36,174 bases of DNA from Paracoccaceae bacterium (GCA_028875855.1 JAGWVA010000040.1:1-36174); one strand, 5' to 3'; shown: positions 9,583 to 18,874, counted from the first letter of the stretch. The notes: generated by a model not told the origin, from the sequence alone. A program made the numbers and translations.

Positions 9583-9612
9583 TAATCAAAACCAAGTTTC
9601 ACATATTGGAAC
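9575..9612. promoter_or_regulatory. Two operator-like dyads, probable IclR-type binding sites
   Basis: Dyad 1 is GTTTTCAATAATCAAAAC (9575-9592), with five-base arms GTTTT/AAAAC. Dyad 2 is GTTTCACATATTGGAAC (9596-9612), pairing GTTTCA with TGGAAC across five bases with one mismatch. Their centres are about 20.5 bp apart, close to two helical turns, so two dimers could bind the same DNA face. Both lie at or just after the predicted transcription start of the operon, a repressor position. Confidence 0.6.
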
Positions 9613-9629
9613 CAGCTAGGGAGGAAACC

Positions 9630-10865
9630 ATGGTCCAATTGAAACGCAGCGTCCTTGGGGCGCTCGCGATCAGCACGATCACGAGCCTTGCGGCACATGC
9701 CGGAACGCTTGTCATCAACACCGACACCTCGGACCCGGCACCGAAGAAAGCGTTCCAGACGCTCATCAACGACTTCGAGAAGGCCAACCCGGACATCAAG
9801 GTGACCTGGAACGTCTTCGACCATGAAGGCTACAAGACGGCGATCCGGAACTTCCTGTCGGCCGACGCGCCGGACCTGGTGAACTGGTATGCCGGCAACC
9901 GGATGGCGCCCTTTGTGAAGGCCGGCCAGTTCCTCGATGTGTCGGATGTCTGGAAGCAGAACGGGCTGGACAAGACCCTTGCCTCGGCCATGCCGTCCAT
10001 GACGATCGACGGCAAGCAGTGGGGCATCCCCTACACCTATTACCAGTGGGGCATCTACTACAACAAGGACGTCTACAAGAAATACGGCGTCTCGGTTCCC
10101 AAGACCTGGGATGAATTCCTCGCGGGCTGCGCCAAGTTCAAGGCGGCTGGCGTGGATTGCACGACGACCGGCACCAAGGCGCTCTGGCCGTCGGCGGGCT
10201 GGTTCGACTACCTCGACCTGCGCACCAACGGCTATCAGTTCCACATGGACCTGACCGCGGGCAAGGTGAAGTGGACCGATCCGCGCGTGAAGAAGGTCTT
10301 CGACAACTGGGCGCAGCTGATCAAGCCGGGCTATGTGACGAAGAACGCGGCCGCGCTTGACTGGCAGGACGCCGCTCCGCTTCTGGTGCAGGGCAAGGCC
10401 GCGACCTACCTGATGGGCAACTTCGCGGTGGCCACCTTCAAGCAGGGCGGCATGAAGGAATCGAGCCTCGGCTTCTTCCCCTTCCCGACGATCGACCCGA
10501 AGGTCGCCCGCGCGGAAGAGGCGCCGACGGATACGATGCACATCCCGGCGAAGGCCAAGAACGTGGCCGAAGCCAAGAAGTTCCTTGCCTTCCTCGCCTC
10601 CGCGCCCGAGCAGACCAAGATCAACGACATCCTTGGCCAGCTTCCGGTGAACAACCAATCGACCGTGGGCAACGACCCCTTCCTGCAGGAAGGCTTCAAG
10701 ATGCTGTCTTCGGCCCATGGTCTGGCGCAGTTCTTCGACCGTGACGCCCCGGCCCAGATGGCCAAGGTCGGCATGGAAGGCTTCCAGGAATTCATGGCGC
10801 ACCCCGAGCGTGTGGATGCGATCCTGAAGCGGCTGGAAGCGGCGCGCGAGCGCATCTACCACTGA
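9630..10865 (+). CDS. Sugar ABC transporter substrate-binding protein (CUT1, family 1)
   Basis: A 411-residue extracellular solute-binding protein. The ATG at 9630 follows a strong AGGGAGGA (9618-9625). The first 27 or so residues are a Sec signal ending in SLAAHA, and the mature protein begins GTLVINTDTSDPAPKKAFQTLINDFEKANPDIKV, a classic family-1 opening. Many aromatic residues in the cleft region (IPYTYYQWGIYYNKD, WPSAGWFDYLDL) suggest an oligosaccharide ligand. It is the first gene of the rightward operon and is followed by a strong hairpin, expected to keep its mRNA level above that of the permeases. The downstream glycosidases suggest the ligand carries alpha- and/or beta-galactosyl residues. 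Confidence 0.92.
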   Translation: MVQLKRSVLGALAISTITSLAAHAGTLVINTDTSDPAPKKAFQTLINDFEKANPDIKVTWNVFDHEGYKTAIRNFLSADAPDLVNWYAGNRMAPFVKAGQFLDVSDVWKQNGLDKTLASAMPSMTIDGKQWGIPYTYYQWGIYYNKDVYKKYGVSVPKTWDEFLAGCAKFKAAGVDCTTTGTKALWPSAGWFDYLDLRTNGYQFHMDLTAGKVKWTDPRVKKVFDNWAQLIKPGYVTKNAAALDWQDAAPLLVQGKAATYLMGNFAVATFKQGGMKESSLGFFPFPTIDPKVARAEEAPTDTMHIPAKAKNVAEAKKFLAFLASAPEQTKINDILGQLPVNNQSTVGNDPFLQEGFKMLSSAHGLAQFFDRDAPAQMAKVGMEGFQEFMAHPERVDAILKRLEAARERIYH

Positions 10866-10880
10866 CGCCCGACTGATCCC

Positions 10881-10912
10881 GCCCCCTTCCGCCTTGGCGG
10901 AGGGGGGCTTTT
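10881..10912 (+). terminator. Hairpin with T-tail between binding-protein and permease genes (attenuator)
   Basis: A 13-bp stem (10881-10893 with 10896-10908, one G-T pair) is followed by TTTT at 10909-10912. The inner pairs must open to form a loop. It lies 15 nt after the binding-protein stop and 25 nt before the permease start. In binding-protein-dependent operons such structures act as partial terminators and 3-prime mRNA stabilisers. Confidence 0.75.
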
Positions 10913-10937
10913 CCTTCCCCGTCGGCAAGGAGGCCCC

Positions 10938-11888
10938 ATGTCCTCGCCCCTGTCCTCTTCCGCGTCCCCGACCGCAGCGGTCGGCCGTGGCGCCCCGCGG
11001 TCGCACGGCTACTGGCGCCGCAACCAGCGCCGCTTCGCGCCCCTGATCTTCGTCGGTCCCGGCGCGCTGATGTTCCTGATCTATGTCGTGATCCCGATCT
11101 TCCGGTCGATGTCGATCTCGCTTTACCATTGGGACGGCATGGGCGCGATGAAATGGGCGGGCCTCGGCAACTACGCCGAACTGTGGTCCGATCCGGCCTT
11201 CGTCGTCTCGCTGAAGAACAACGTCCTGTGGCTTGTGCTTTACATGCTTGCCGTGCCGGCGGGGCTGTTCATCGCGATCTTCCTGAACCAGACCGTGCGC
11301 GGCATCCGCATCTACAAGTCGCTGTTCTTCTTCCCCTTCGTGATCTCTCAGGTCGTGGTGGGGCTGATCTTCACCTGGTTCTACGCGCCGGATTTCGGGC
11401 TGCTGTTCAAGCTGACGAAGATGCTGACGGGCCACGGCGTGGCGATCCTCGCCGATGAGAATTACGCGACCTACGGCATCATCTTTGCAGGCCTCTGGCC
11501 GCAGATCGCCTATTGCATGATCCTGTACCTTACGGGCCTGAACAACGTCGCCCCCGATCAGGTCGAGGCCGCCCGGCTCGACGGCGCCAAGGGCTGGCGC
11601 ATGCTGTGGTATGTGATCCTGCCGCAGCTTCGCCCGGCCACCTTCATCGCCGTCGTCGTGACGGTGATCGGCGCGCTGCGGTCCTTCGACCTCGTGTCGA
11701 TCATGACGCAGGGCGGGCCCTACGGCGCGACGCGCGTGCTGTCCTACTACATGTTCGAGCAGGCGCTGAGCGAATACGGCTACCGCATGGGCTATGGCGC
11801 GGCCATCGCCGTCGTGCTGTTCGCCATCATGATGATCTTCATCTCCGGCTTCATCTGGAAGATGTATCGCGACGAGACGGAGCGCTGA
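10938..11888 (+). CDS. Sugar ABC transporter permease 1 (MalF-like)
   Basis: A 316-residue inner-membrane protein with about six membrane segments, the first at about residues 33-57 after a Ser/Pro/Arg-rich cytoplasmic N-terminus. The EAA loop that docks with the ATPase is at residues 210-229 (EAARLDGAKGWRMLWYVILP). The start has AAGGAGG just upstream. It lies between the binding-protein gene and the second permease gene (3 nt gap). It should form a heterodimer with the next product, energised by the ATPase encoded at 7629-8690. Confidence 0.93.
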   Translation: MSSPLSSSASPTAAVGRGAPRSHGYWRRNQRRFAPLIFVGPGALMFLIYVVIPIFRSMSISLYHWDGMGAMKWAGLGNYAELWSDPAFVVSLKNNVLWLVLYMLAVPAGLFIAIFLNQTVRGIRIYKSLFFFPFVISQVVVGLIFTWFYAPDFGLLFKLTKMLTGHGVAILADENYATYGIIFAGLWPQIAYCMILYLTGLNNVAPDQVEAARLDGAKGWRMLWYVILPQLRPATFIAVVVTVIGALRSFDLVSIMTQGGPYGATRVLSYYMFEQALSEYGYRMGYGAAIAVVLFAIMMIFISGFIWKMYRDETER

Positions 11889-11891
11889 GCC

Positions 11892-12737
11892 ATGTTCCCA
11901 AGACCCATCCAGCAACGCAGCCCCGCCGCCCGCATCGCCTATCAGATCGCCCTGCCGGTTGCGCTGATCGTCTGGCTTCTGCCGCTTCTGGGCGTGGCGA
12001 TGACCTCGCTGAAACCGGCCTCGGACCTTGCGAAGGGCAACTACTTCGGCCTGCCCTCGCATCTGGCGTTCGTCAACTACGTGGACGTGTTCCGCAACTC
12101 GCCCATCGCGCAATACATCTGGAACAGCTTCCGCGTGACAATCCCCACGATGATCGGCGCGGTGGCCCTGTCCTGCATGACGGGCTTCGCGCTGGCGATC
12201 TACAAGTTCCGCTTCAACCTGCTGGTGTTCTTCATCTTCGTGGCGGGCAACTTCGTGCCCTTCCAGATCCTGATGGTGCCGGTGCGTGACCTGACCGTGC
12301 AGCTTGGGCTTTACAACACGATCGAGGGGCTCGCGCTGTTTCACATCGCGTTCCAGACCGGGTTCTGCACGCTCTTCATGCGCAACTTCATCAAGGCCCT
12401 GCCGAACGAGCTGATCGAGGCCGCCCGCGTCGAAGGCGTGAGCGAGATCCAGATCTTCTGGTATGTCGTCCTGCCCCTGATGCGGCCCGCGATCGCCGCG
12501 CTGTCGGTGCTGGTCTTCACCTTCATCTGGAACGACTATTTCTGGGCCATGGTGCTGACGACCGGGGCCGGGACGCAGCCGATCACGGCGGGGCTCTATT
12601 CGCTGAACGGCCAGTGGGTTGCGCAGTGGCAGCTGGTTTCAGCCGGGTCGATCATCGCGGCCCTGCCGCCTGTCCTGATGTTCTTCCTGATGCAGCGCCA
12701 TTTCATCGCCGGTCTGACCCTCGGAGCCGTCAAATGA
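11892..12737 (+). CDS. Sugar ABC transporter permease 2 (MalG-like)
   Basis: A 281-residue inner-membrane protein with about six membrane segments. The EAA loop is at residues 176-195 (EAARVEGVSEIQIFWYVVLP). The N-terminal helix followed by TSLKPASDLAKGNYFGLP is typical of the MalG-type partner of CUT1 importers. Its stop overlaps the alpha-galactosidase start in an ATGA, so transport and hydrolysis are translationally coupled. Confidence 0.93.
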   Translation: MFPRPIQQRSPAARIAYQIALPVALIVWLLPLLGVAMTSLKPASDLAKGNYFGLPSHLAFVNYVDVFRNSPIAQYIWNSFRVTIPTMIGAVALSCMTGFALAIYKFRFNLLVFFIFVAGNFVPFQILMVPVRDLTVQLGLYNTIEGLALFHIAFQTGFCTLFMRNFIKALPNELIEAARVEGVSEIQIFWYVVLPLMRPAIAALSVLVFTFIWNDYFWAMVLTTGAGTQPITAGLYSLNGQWVAQWQLVSAGSIIAALPPVLMFFLMQRHFIAGLTLGAVK

Positions 12738-14806
12738 TCACCACATGGCGGCTCGACACCGGGCCGCAGACCCTTGCGCTGGCCAGCGATGGCGGCGTGC
12801 CGCAGGTCATCCACTGGGGCGCGCGGCTCCCCGCGGACGAGGACCTCGCGGCCCTTTTCGCCGCACAGGCGGGCGACATCACCGGCGGCATGATGGACGT
12901 GGCAGCGCCCGTCTCGCTCAGCCCTGAAGCCGCGCGGGCCTTCGCGGGCCAGCCGGGCCTTGCTCTGGCCACGGAGGACGGCGCGAGTTTCCACCCGCGC
13001 TTCGCCTTCGCCTCGGCGGAAGCGGTCGAGGGCAGCCTTCGCCTGACCTCGACCGCACGGGGCCTACGCCTGATCCACGAGATCCGCGTGGAGGGCGACA
13101 CAGGGCAGTTCGCGCTGCGCACGATGCTCGACTCCGACGCCCCGATCCGGGTCAACTGGCTTGCCGCCCCGGTCCTGCCCGGGCCCCAACTGGCCGACGA
13201 GATGATCGACGTCTCGGGCCGCTGGGTCGGCGAATTTCAGTTGAACCGCACGCCATGGCACCCCGGCATCCGCCTGCGCGAGGCACGGCAGGGCCGGTCG
13301 GGTCACGAACACCCCCCCTACCTGATCCTGCCCGCGCGCGGCGCGACCAACACGGCGGGCGAGGTCCACGCGCTCCATTACGGCTGGTCGGGCGGCCATC
13401 GCATGGTGGCCGAGGAATTGCCCGACGGTCGCCGGCAGGTGCAGTTCGGGCACGCCTGGGGGGCCGAGACCCGGACGGGCACCCGGTTCGAGACCGCGAC
13501 GCTTTATGCCGCCTTCTCGAAGACCGGGCTGAACGGCATCGCGCAGGCCAACCAGCGCCTGATCCGGGCGCTCGTCAGCTTTCCCGACCCCGGCCGCCCG
13601 CGCCCGGTGCATTACAACTGCTGGGAGGCGGTCTATTTCGACCATCGCCTGCACGATCTGACCGCGATCGCCGACCGTGCCGCCGCCCTTGGCGCCGAAC
13701 GCTTCGTGCTGGACGACGGCTGGTTCGGGCGCCGCGACGACGACACGAGCTCGCTTGGCGACTGGACGGTGGACCGGCGCAAATGGCCCGACGGCCTGCA
13801 TCCGCTGATCGCCCATGTCCACAAGATCGGCATGACCTTCGGCCTCTGGGTCGAACCCGAGATGGTCAACCCCGACAGCGACCTTTACCGCGCCCATCCC
13901 GATTGGGCGCTCGGCCCCGCCGATCAGGTGCTTGGCCGCCACCAGATGGTGCTGGACCTCGCCCGCGAGGAGGTGCGCGACCACCTCTTCCACCGCCTTT
14001 CGGCGCTGCTGACGGAATACCCGATCGACTACCTGAAATGGGACCACAACCGCCTGCTTCCGGTGGTGGATGCGGCGCAGGCGCGCGGGGTCTATGCCCT
14101 GCTCGACCGCCTTCGCGCCGCCCATCCGCAGGTCGAGATCGAAAGCTGCGCCTCGGGCGGCGGGCGGATCGACGCGGGCATCCTCGCGCGGACCCATCGC
14201 GTCTGGCTGTCGGACAGCAACGACGCGCTGGAACGCCTGTGTATCCAGCATGACGCGGCTCTCTTCCTTCCGCCCGAAGTCACCGGCAGCCATGTCGGCC
14301 CGCGCCACTGCCACACCTCGGGGCGTCACCTCTCCATGTCGCTGCGCGCCCGCGTCGCCGCCCAGCGCCACATGGGGTTCGAGATGGACCTGCGCGAGCT
14401 GACCGAGGACGAGGCCGCCACGCTGCAGGCGGTCACCCGCTGGTGGAAGGCAGGCCGCGCCTGGCGCATGGGGGCCGAGATCCTGCGCCTCGACAGCGCC
14501 GATCCGTCCCTGATTGCCGAGATGATGCTGGCAGCCGACGGCGGCCGCTTCACGCTGACGGCCGGTCAGGCCGCGACCAGCGCGCAGATCCTGCCGCGCC
14601 CCTTGCGGCTGACGGGCCTCGATCCCGACGCGCGCTACCGGGTCACGCTTGTGAACCCGGAAGACATCCCCCGCCAGTCGCGCGGCCCCCTTGCCCTGCG
14701 GCACGGTCCCGTGACACTGAGCGGGCAGGCCCTGATGACGCAGGGTCTCACCCTGCCATGGACCTATCCCGGAACGCTTTGGGTGCTGGACGGCGAACGC
14801 CTCTGA
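12734..14806 (+). CDS. Alpha-galactosidase, glycoside hydrolase family 36
   Basis: A 690-residue retaining alpha-galactosidase. An N-terminal beta-rich domain (about 1-280) precedes a TIM barrel. In the barrel FVLDDGWFGRRDDD, FGLWVEPEMVNPDSDLY and YLKWDHNR (nucleophile Asp437) are diagnostic of GH36. ESCASGGGRIDAGIL and LSDSNDALERL (acid/base Asp in the SDxxD motif at 493-497) follow, then a small C-terminal beta domain. No signal peptide is present, so it works on imported substrate in the cytoplasm. The start at 12734 overlaps the permease stop. It would release D-galactose from melibiose, raffinose-type sugars or galactosylglycerols; the exact aglycone is unknown. Confidence 0.93.
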   Translation: MITTWRLDTGPQTLALASDGGVPQVIHWGARLPADEDLAALFAAQAGDITGGMMDVAAPVSLSPEAARAFAGQPGLALATEDGASFHPRFAFASAEAVEGSLRLTSTARGLRLIHEIRVEGDTGQFALRTMLDSDAPIRVNWLAAPVLPGPQLADEMIDVSGRWVGEFQLNRTPWHPGIRLREARQGRSGHEHPPYLILPARGATNTAGEVHALHYGWSGGHRMVAEELPDGRRQVQFGHAWGAETRTGTRFETATLYAAFSKTGLNGIAQANQRLIRALVSFPDPGRPRPVHYNCWEAVYFDHRLHDLTAIADRAAALGAERFVLDDGWFGRRDDDTSSLGDWTVDRRKWPDGLHPLIAHVHKIGMTFGLWVEPEMVNPDSDLYRAHPDWALGPADQVLGRHQMVLDLAREEVRDHLFHRLSALLTEYPIDYLKWDHNRLLPVVDAAQARGVYALLDRLRAAHPQVEIESCASGGGRIDAGILARTHRVWLSDSNDALERLCIQHDAALFLPPEVTGSHVGPRHCHTSGRHLSMSLRARVAAQRHMGFEMDLRELTEDEAATLQAVTRWWKAGRAWRMGAEILRLDSADPSLIAEMMLAADGGRFTLTAGQAATSAQILPRPLRLTGLDPDARYRVTLVNPEDIPRQSRGPLALRHGPVTLSGQALMTQGLTLPWTYPGTLWVLDGERL

Positions 14807-14812
14807 CACCCT

Positions 14813-14833
14813 TTCACTTTGGCCCAAATATCC
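14813..14833 (-). repeat. Dispersed intergenic element, copy 2
   Basis: Contains CACTTTGGCCCAAATATCC, identical over 21 bp to copy 3 at 31384-31404 and matching, in reverse complement, the GGGATATTTG core of copy 1. It lies just after the alpha-galactosidase stop in the 49-nt gap before the dehydratase. The following CCGCCGGAGG may supply part of the ribosome-binding site of that gene. Confidence 0.65.
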
Positions 14834-14855
14834 CCGCCGGAGGCTGGAAAGTTAA

Positions 14856-16571
14856 ATGACCAAACCGCGTCGCTCTGCCAACTGGTATGGAAAGCTCGAC
14901 AAGGACGGCTTCATCCATCGTAGCTGGATGAAGAACCAGGGCTTCCCCGACCATGCCTTCGACGGCCGCCCGATCATCGGCATCTGCAACACCTGGAGCG
15001 AGCTTACGCCCTGCAACTCCGGCCTGCGCACGCTGGCCGAGGGGGTCAAGCGCGGCGTCTGGGAGGCGGGCGGCTTCCCGGTGGAATTCCCGGTGACCTC
15101 GCTCGGCGAGACGCAGATGAAGCCCACCGCGATGCTCTTTCGCAACCTGCTCGCCATGGATGTCGAGGAATGCATCCGCGCCTACGGGATCGACGGCGTC
15201 GTGCTGCTGGGCGGCTGCGACAAGACCACGCCCGGTCAGGTGATGGGCGCGGCCTCGGTCGATCTGCCGACCATCGTGGTCTCGTCGGGGCCGATGCTGA
15301 ACGGCAAGTATCGCGGGCAGGACATCGGCTCGGGCACCGACGTGTGGAAATTCTCCGAAGCCGTGCGCGCGGGCGAGATGACCCTGCAGGAGTTCATGGC
15401 GGCCGAGAGCGGCATGAGCCGGTCGGCAGGCGTCTGCATGACGATGGGCACGGCATCGACCATGTCGAGCCTTGTCGAGGCGATGGGCCTCGCGCTGCCC
15501 ACCAACGGCGCCCTGCCGGCGGTGGACGCCCGCCGCATGGCGCTGGCGCATCTGACCGGAAAGCGCATCGTCGAGATGGTCGAGGAAGACCTGACGCTCT
15601 CGAAGGTGCTCACGCGCGAAAGCTTCGAGAATGCCATCGTCACCAATGCCGCCGTGGGCGGGTCCACCAATGCCGTCGTCCACCTGCTGGCCATCGCGGG
15701 CCGCGTGGGGGTGGACCTGACACTGCGGGACATCGAGCTTGGCAAGGATATCCCGCTTCTGGTGAACTGCATGCCCTCGGGCAAATACCTGATGGAGGAT
15801 TTCGCCTATGCGGGCGGGGTTCCGGCGGTGCTGGCGGAACTGAAGGCCAAGGGTCATCTGCGGGCGGCCAACACGGTTCTCAACCGGGACATCGCAGCCT
15901 ATGCCGAGGGCGCGGAATGCTTCAACCGCGACGTGATCCACGCTTTCGACGCGCCGGTGAAGCCCGCGGCGGGCCTGCGTGTGCTTTACGGCAACCTCGC
16001 CCCCGACGGGGCCATCGTGAAGCCCTCGGCCGCGACGGACGCGCTGCTGGAACACGAAGGGCCGGCTTATGTCTTCGAGAATATCGAGGATCTGAAGGCC
16101 AATATCGACCGCGACGACCTGCCGGTGACGCCCGATACCGTGCTGGTCCTGAAGGGCTGCGGCCCGAAGGGCTACCCCGGCATGCCGGAGGTCGGCAACA
16201 TGCCGATCCCGAAGGTTCTGGTGCAACAGGGCGTGCGCGACATGGTCCGGGTGTCGGACGGGCGCATGTCGGGCACCGCCTATGGCACCGTCGTCCTGCA
16301 TGTCTCGCCCGAGGCGCAGGCGGGCGGGCCGCTCGCGCTGGTGAAGACCGGCGACCGTGTGCGGCTGTCGGCGTCGAAGGGAGAACTGACCCTTCTGGTG
16401 GACGAGGCCGAGCTGGCGGCCCGGCGCGCCGCGTGGCAGCCCGATCCGCCGCGCTACGACCGCGGCTATGCCAAGCTTTACGTCGATCACGTCCTGCAGG
16501 CCGACCGCGGCGCCGACCTCGACTTCCTTGTCGGCAAGGACACCCGTCTTGTCACCCGCGAAAGCCATTGA
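14856..16571 (+). CDS. IlvD/Edd-family sugar-acid dehydratase, probable galactonate dehydratase
   Basis: A 571-residue [Fe-S] dehydratase. Candidate cluster cysteines are Cys53 (TPCNSG), Cys121 (GGCDKTTPG) and Cys194 (SAGVCMTMGTAST). The proposed active-site serine is Ser472 (DGRMSGTAYGT). The NTWSELTPCNSG start and spacing resemble the pentonate/hexonate branch (L-arabinonate dehydratase type) more than true dihydroxyacid dehydratase. The neighbours DgoK and DgoA make 2-keto-3-deoxygalactonate the most likely product, i.e. dehydration of D-galactonate. E. coli uses an unrelated enolase-superfamily enzyme (DgoD) for this step. L-arabinonate or D-fuconate as side substrates cannot be excluded. 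GGAGG at 14839-14843 or GGAAAG at 14846-14851 may serve as ribosome-binding site. Confidence 0.85.
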   Translation: MTKPRRSANWYGKLDKDGFIHRSWMKNQGFPDHAFDGRPIIGICNTWSELTPCNSGLRTLAEGVKRGVWEAGGFPVEFPVTSLGETQMKPTAMLFRNLLAMDVEECIRAYGIDGVVLLGGCDKTTPGQVMGAASVDLPTIVVSSGPMLNGKYRGQDIGSGTDVWKFSEAVRAGEMTLQEFMAAESGMSRSAGVCMTMGTASTMSSLVEAMGLALPTNGALPAVDARRMALAHLTGKRIVEMVEEDLTLSKVLTRESFENAIVTNAAVGGSTNAVVHLLAIAGRVGVDLTLRDIELGKDIPLLVNCMPSGKYLMEDFAYAGGVPAVLAELKAKGHLRAANTVLNRDIAAYAEGAECFNRDVIHAFDAPVKPAAGLRVLYGNLAPDGAIVKPSAATDALLEHEGPAYVFENIEDLKANIDRDDLPVTPDTVLVLKGCGPKGYPGMPEVGNMPIPKVLVQQGVRDMVRVSDGRMSGTAYGTVVLHVSPEAQAGGPLALVKTGDRVRLSASKGELTLLVDEAELAARRAAWQPDPPRYDRGYAKLYVDHVLQADRGADLDFLVGKDTRLVTRESH

Positions 16572-16587
16572 CCCGAAGGACCCGCCG

Positions 16588-17358
16588 ATGACCCAATACG
16601 CGACTTTCCACGACCTCAAGGGCGCCTCGGTCTTCATCACCGGGGGCGGCGCGGGCATCGGCGCGGCCCTGACCGAAGGCTTTGTCGAACAGGGCGCGAA
16701 CGTGGCCTTCGTCCAGCGGTCGGACGCCACCCGCTTCTGCGACGAGGTTGCCGCCAGACATGGCCGCAGGCCCCTGTTCATGGCCTGCGACATCACCGAC
16801 GTCGCGGCGCTGCAAAACGCGATGGCCGAGGCCGCCGCCGCGCATGGCCCGATCACCGTTCTGGTCAACAACGCCGCCAACGACACCCGCCACGCGCTGG
16901 CCGAGGTGACGGTGGAGGATTGGGACCGTGGCCAGTCCATCAACCTGCGCCCGCATTTCTTCACCGCGCAGGCGGCCGCGCCGGGGATGCGGGACGCGGG
17001 CGGGGGCGCGATCATCAACTTCTCTTCGATCAGCTACATGATGGGCAATGCCGGCTACCCCGGCTATGTCGCGGCCAAGGCAGGGATCACCGGCCTGACG
17101 CGCGGCCTTGCGCGGGAACTGGGCCCCGACAACATCCGCGTGAACGCCCTGATGCCGGGCTGGGTGCTGACCCAGCGGCAGAAGGATCTCTGGGTCACGC
17201 CCGAGGGGCTGGCCGCCCATATCGCGCGGCAATGCCTGCCCGAGGCGCTGGTGGAACGCGACATCGTGGATGCGACGCTGTTCCTTGCGTCGAAGGCAAG
17301 CCGGATGATGACGGGACAGGCCCTCGTGGTGGATGGTGGCGTGGTGGTGAGCGGATGA
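16588..17358 (+). CDS. Short-chain dehydrogenase, probable D-galactose 1-dehydrogenase
   Basis: A 256-residue classical SDR. TGGGAGIG at 18-25 binds the cofactor, NNAAN at 94-98 is the structural motif, and the catalytic residues are Ser147, Tyr160 and Lys164 (YVAAK). The C-terminus has the usual TGQALVVDGG. The start at 16588 has GAAGGA at 16575-16580; an upstream extension would run back into the dehydratase gene. Between a sugar-acid dehydratase, lactonase and DgoK/DgoA, the expected reaction is oxidation of beta-D-galactopyranose to D-galactono-lactone with NAD(P)+. SDR sugar dehydrogenases often also accept L-arabinose or D-fucose. Its stop overlaps the dgoK start (ATGA). Confidence 0.82.
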   Translation: MTQYATFHDLKGASVFITGGGAGIGAALTEGFVEQGANVAFVQRSDATRFCDEVAARHGRRPLFMACDITDVAALQNAMAEAAAAHGPITVLVNNAANDTRHALAEVTVEDWDRGQSINLRPHFFTAQAAAPGMRDAGGGAIINFSSISYMMGNAGYPGYVAAKAGITGLTRGLARELGPDNIRVNALMPGWVLTQRQKDLWVTPEGLAAHIARQCLPEALVERDIVDATLFLASKASRMMTGQALVVDGGVVVSG

Positions 17359-18263
17359 CGACAGCCGACTGGATCGCGGTAGACTGGGGCACGACGCATC
17401 TGCGCGCCTGGGCGATGGGTGCGGACGGCACCCCGCGCGCGGCGGCGGCGTCGGATGCCGGCATGGCGACGCTTGCACGGGACGGGTTCGAGCCGGCGCT
17501 CCTTGCGCTTGTGGCGCCGTGGCTGCGCACGGGCGAGGTGACGCCGGTTCTGGCCTGCGGCATGGTGGGCAGCCGTCAGGGCTGGGTCGAGGCGGCCTAT
17601 CGTGCCGTCCCCTGCGTGCCGCTGGAAGCCGGTGGCCTGACCCCGGCGCCCGTGCGCGATCCGCGTCTTTCGGTCCGCGTGATCCCCGGCCTGAAACAGG
17701 CCAACCATCCCGACGTGATGCGCGGGGAAGAAACGCAGATCGCGGGCTTTCTCTCGCGTGAGCCGCAGTTCGACGGCGTGCTCTGCCTGCCCGGCACGCA
17801 CACCAAGTGGGTGCGGATCAGCGCAGGCGAGGCGGTCAGCTTCCAGACCTTCATGACGGGCGAGATGTTCGCGCTGCTGGCCGACCATTCTGTCCTGCGC
17901 CACACCGTCGGCAAGGGCTGGGACGACGAGGCCTTTGCCACCGCGCTGGACGATGCGCTGTCGCGCCCCGACCGGCTGGCCGCGCGGCTCTTCTCGCTTC
18001 GGGCCGAGGCGCTGCTGTCCGGCCTCGATCCCGCCACCGCCCGCGCGCGCCTGTCGGGCGCCCTGATCGGGGCCGAGTTGGCCGCCGCCAAACCCTATTG
18101 GCTGGGGCAGGAGGTCGCCGTGATCGGGGCCGAGGGCATCGCCTCGGCCTATGCCGCGGCGCTGGCCCGCACCGGCTCTGCGCCGCGCGTGGCCGATGGC
18201 GATGCGATGACGCTTGCAGGCCTGACCGCCGCCCATGCCCTGATGCAGGAGACCACCCGATGA
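17355..18263 (+). CDS. dgoK: 2-keto-3-deoxygalactonokinase
   Basis: A 302-residue kinase that phosphorylates 2-keto-3-deoxy-D-galactonate at O6. The ASKHA-like phosphate loop is [10 protein letters not shown] near residues 10-19. Further family segments are [33 protein letters not shown] and [11 protein letters not shown], which together identify the DgoK family rather than KdgK (a PfkB-type kinase). Start and stop both overlap neighbours by 4 nt (SDR before, dgoA after), so the three products are likely made in fixed proportion. Confidence 0.93.
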   Translation: MTTADWIAVDWGTTHLRAWAMGADGTPRAAAASDAGMATLARDGFEPALLALVAPWLRTGEVTPVLACGMVGSRQGWVEAAYRAVPCVPLEAGGLTPAPVRDPRLSVRVIPGLKQANHPDVMRGEETQIAGFLSREPQFDGVLCLPGTHTKWVRISAGEAVSFQTFMTGEMFALLADHSVLRHTVGKGWDDEAFATALDDALSRPDRLAARLFSLRAEALLSGLDPATARARLSGALIGAELAAAKPYWLGQEVAVIGAEGIASAYAAALARTGSAPRVADGDAMTLAGLTAAHALMQETTR

Positions 18264-18874
18264 CCCGCAAGCTGATCGCCATCCTGCGCGGGATCACCCC
18301 GTCCGAAGCCGTGCCCGTGGCCGAGGCGCTGATCGAGGCCGGCATCACGGTGATCGAGGTGCCGCTGAACTCGCCCGAGCCGGTGGAAAGCATCGCCCGG
18401 ATGGTCCATGCCGTGGGCGCCCATGCGCTGATCGGCGCGGGCACGGTGCTGGCCGCCGACGAGGTGGGCGAGGTCGCCGCCGCCGGGGGCCGCCTGATCG
18501 TGTCGCCCAACACGGATGCCGCGGTGATCGCTGCGACCAAGGCCAAAGGCCTGCAAAGCTGGCCGGGCTGCTTCACGCCGTCGGAATGCTTTGCCGCGCT
18601 GCGGGCGGGGGCGGACGGGCTGAAGATCTTCCCCGCCTCGCTGATGGGTCCGGCCGGGGTGAAGGCGATCCGCGCCGTCCTGCCGCGCGGCACGCAGGTC
18701 TATGCCGTGGGCGGCGCGGGGCCGGAGAATTTCGCCGACTGGATCAAGGCAGGCGCCGACGGGTTCGGCATCGGCACCGCGCTCTACACCCCCGGCCTCT
18801 CGGTCGAGGAGGTCGCCACCCGCGCCCGCGCCATCGTCGCCGCCTACGACGCCGCCGTAGCAGGCGCGGCATGA
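18260..18874 (+). CDS. dgoA: 2-dehydro-3-deoxy-6-phosphogalactonate aldolase
   Basis: A 204-residue class I aldolase of the KDPG/KDPGal family. It begins [14 protein letters not shown], with the phosphate-binding Arg. IEVPLN carries the catalytic Glu (residue 33), and the Schiff-base lysine is Lys122 in LKIFPAS. It cleaves KDPGal to pyruvate and glyceraldehyde-3-phosphate, the last step of the De Ley-Doudoroff pathway. The SPNTD and WPGCFTPSE segments fit DgoA rather than Eda. Start and stop overlap neighbours by 4 nt. Confidence 0.92.
   Translation: MTRKLIAILRGITPSEAVPVAEALIEAGITVIEVPLNSPEPVESIARMVHAVGAHALIGAGTVLAADEVGEVAAAGGRLIVSPNTDAAVIAATKAKGLQSWPGCFTPSECFAALRAGADGLKIFPASLMGPAGVKAIRAVLPRGTQVYAVGGAGPENFADWIKAGADGFGIGTALYTPGLSVEEVATRARAIVAAYDAAVAGAA

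Noticed and set aside
9579-12344. A 921-codon minus-strand open frame opposite the sugar transporter genes
   Set aside because: Low-complexity His/Arg/Gly/Asp-rich translation with no domain. It is the antisense shadow expected when GC-rich codons on the other strand exclude stops; the plus-strand products are clearly real.
14814-17018. A 734-codon minus-strand frame opposite the dehydratase and SDR
   Set aside because: Composition is that of a GC-rich shadow; no recognisable motif.
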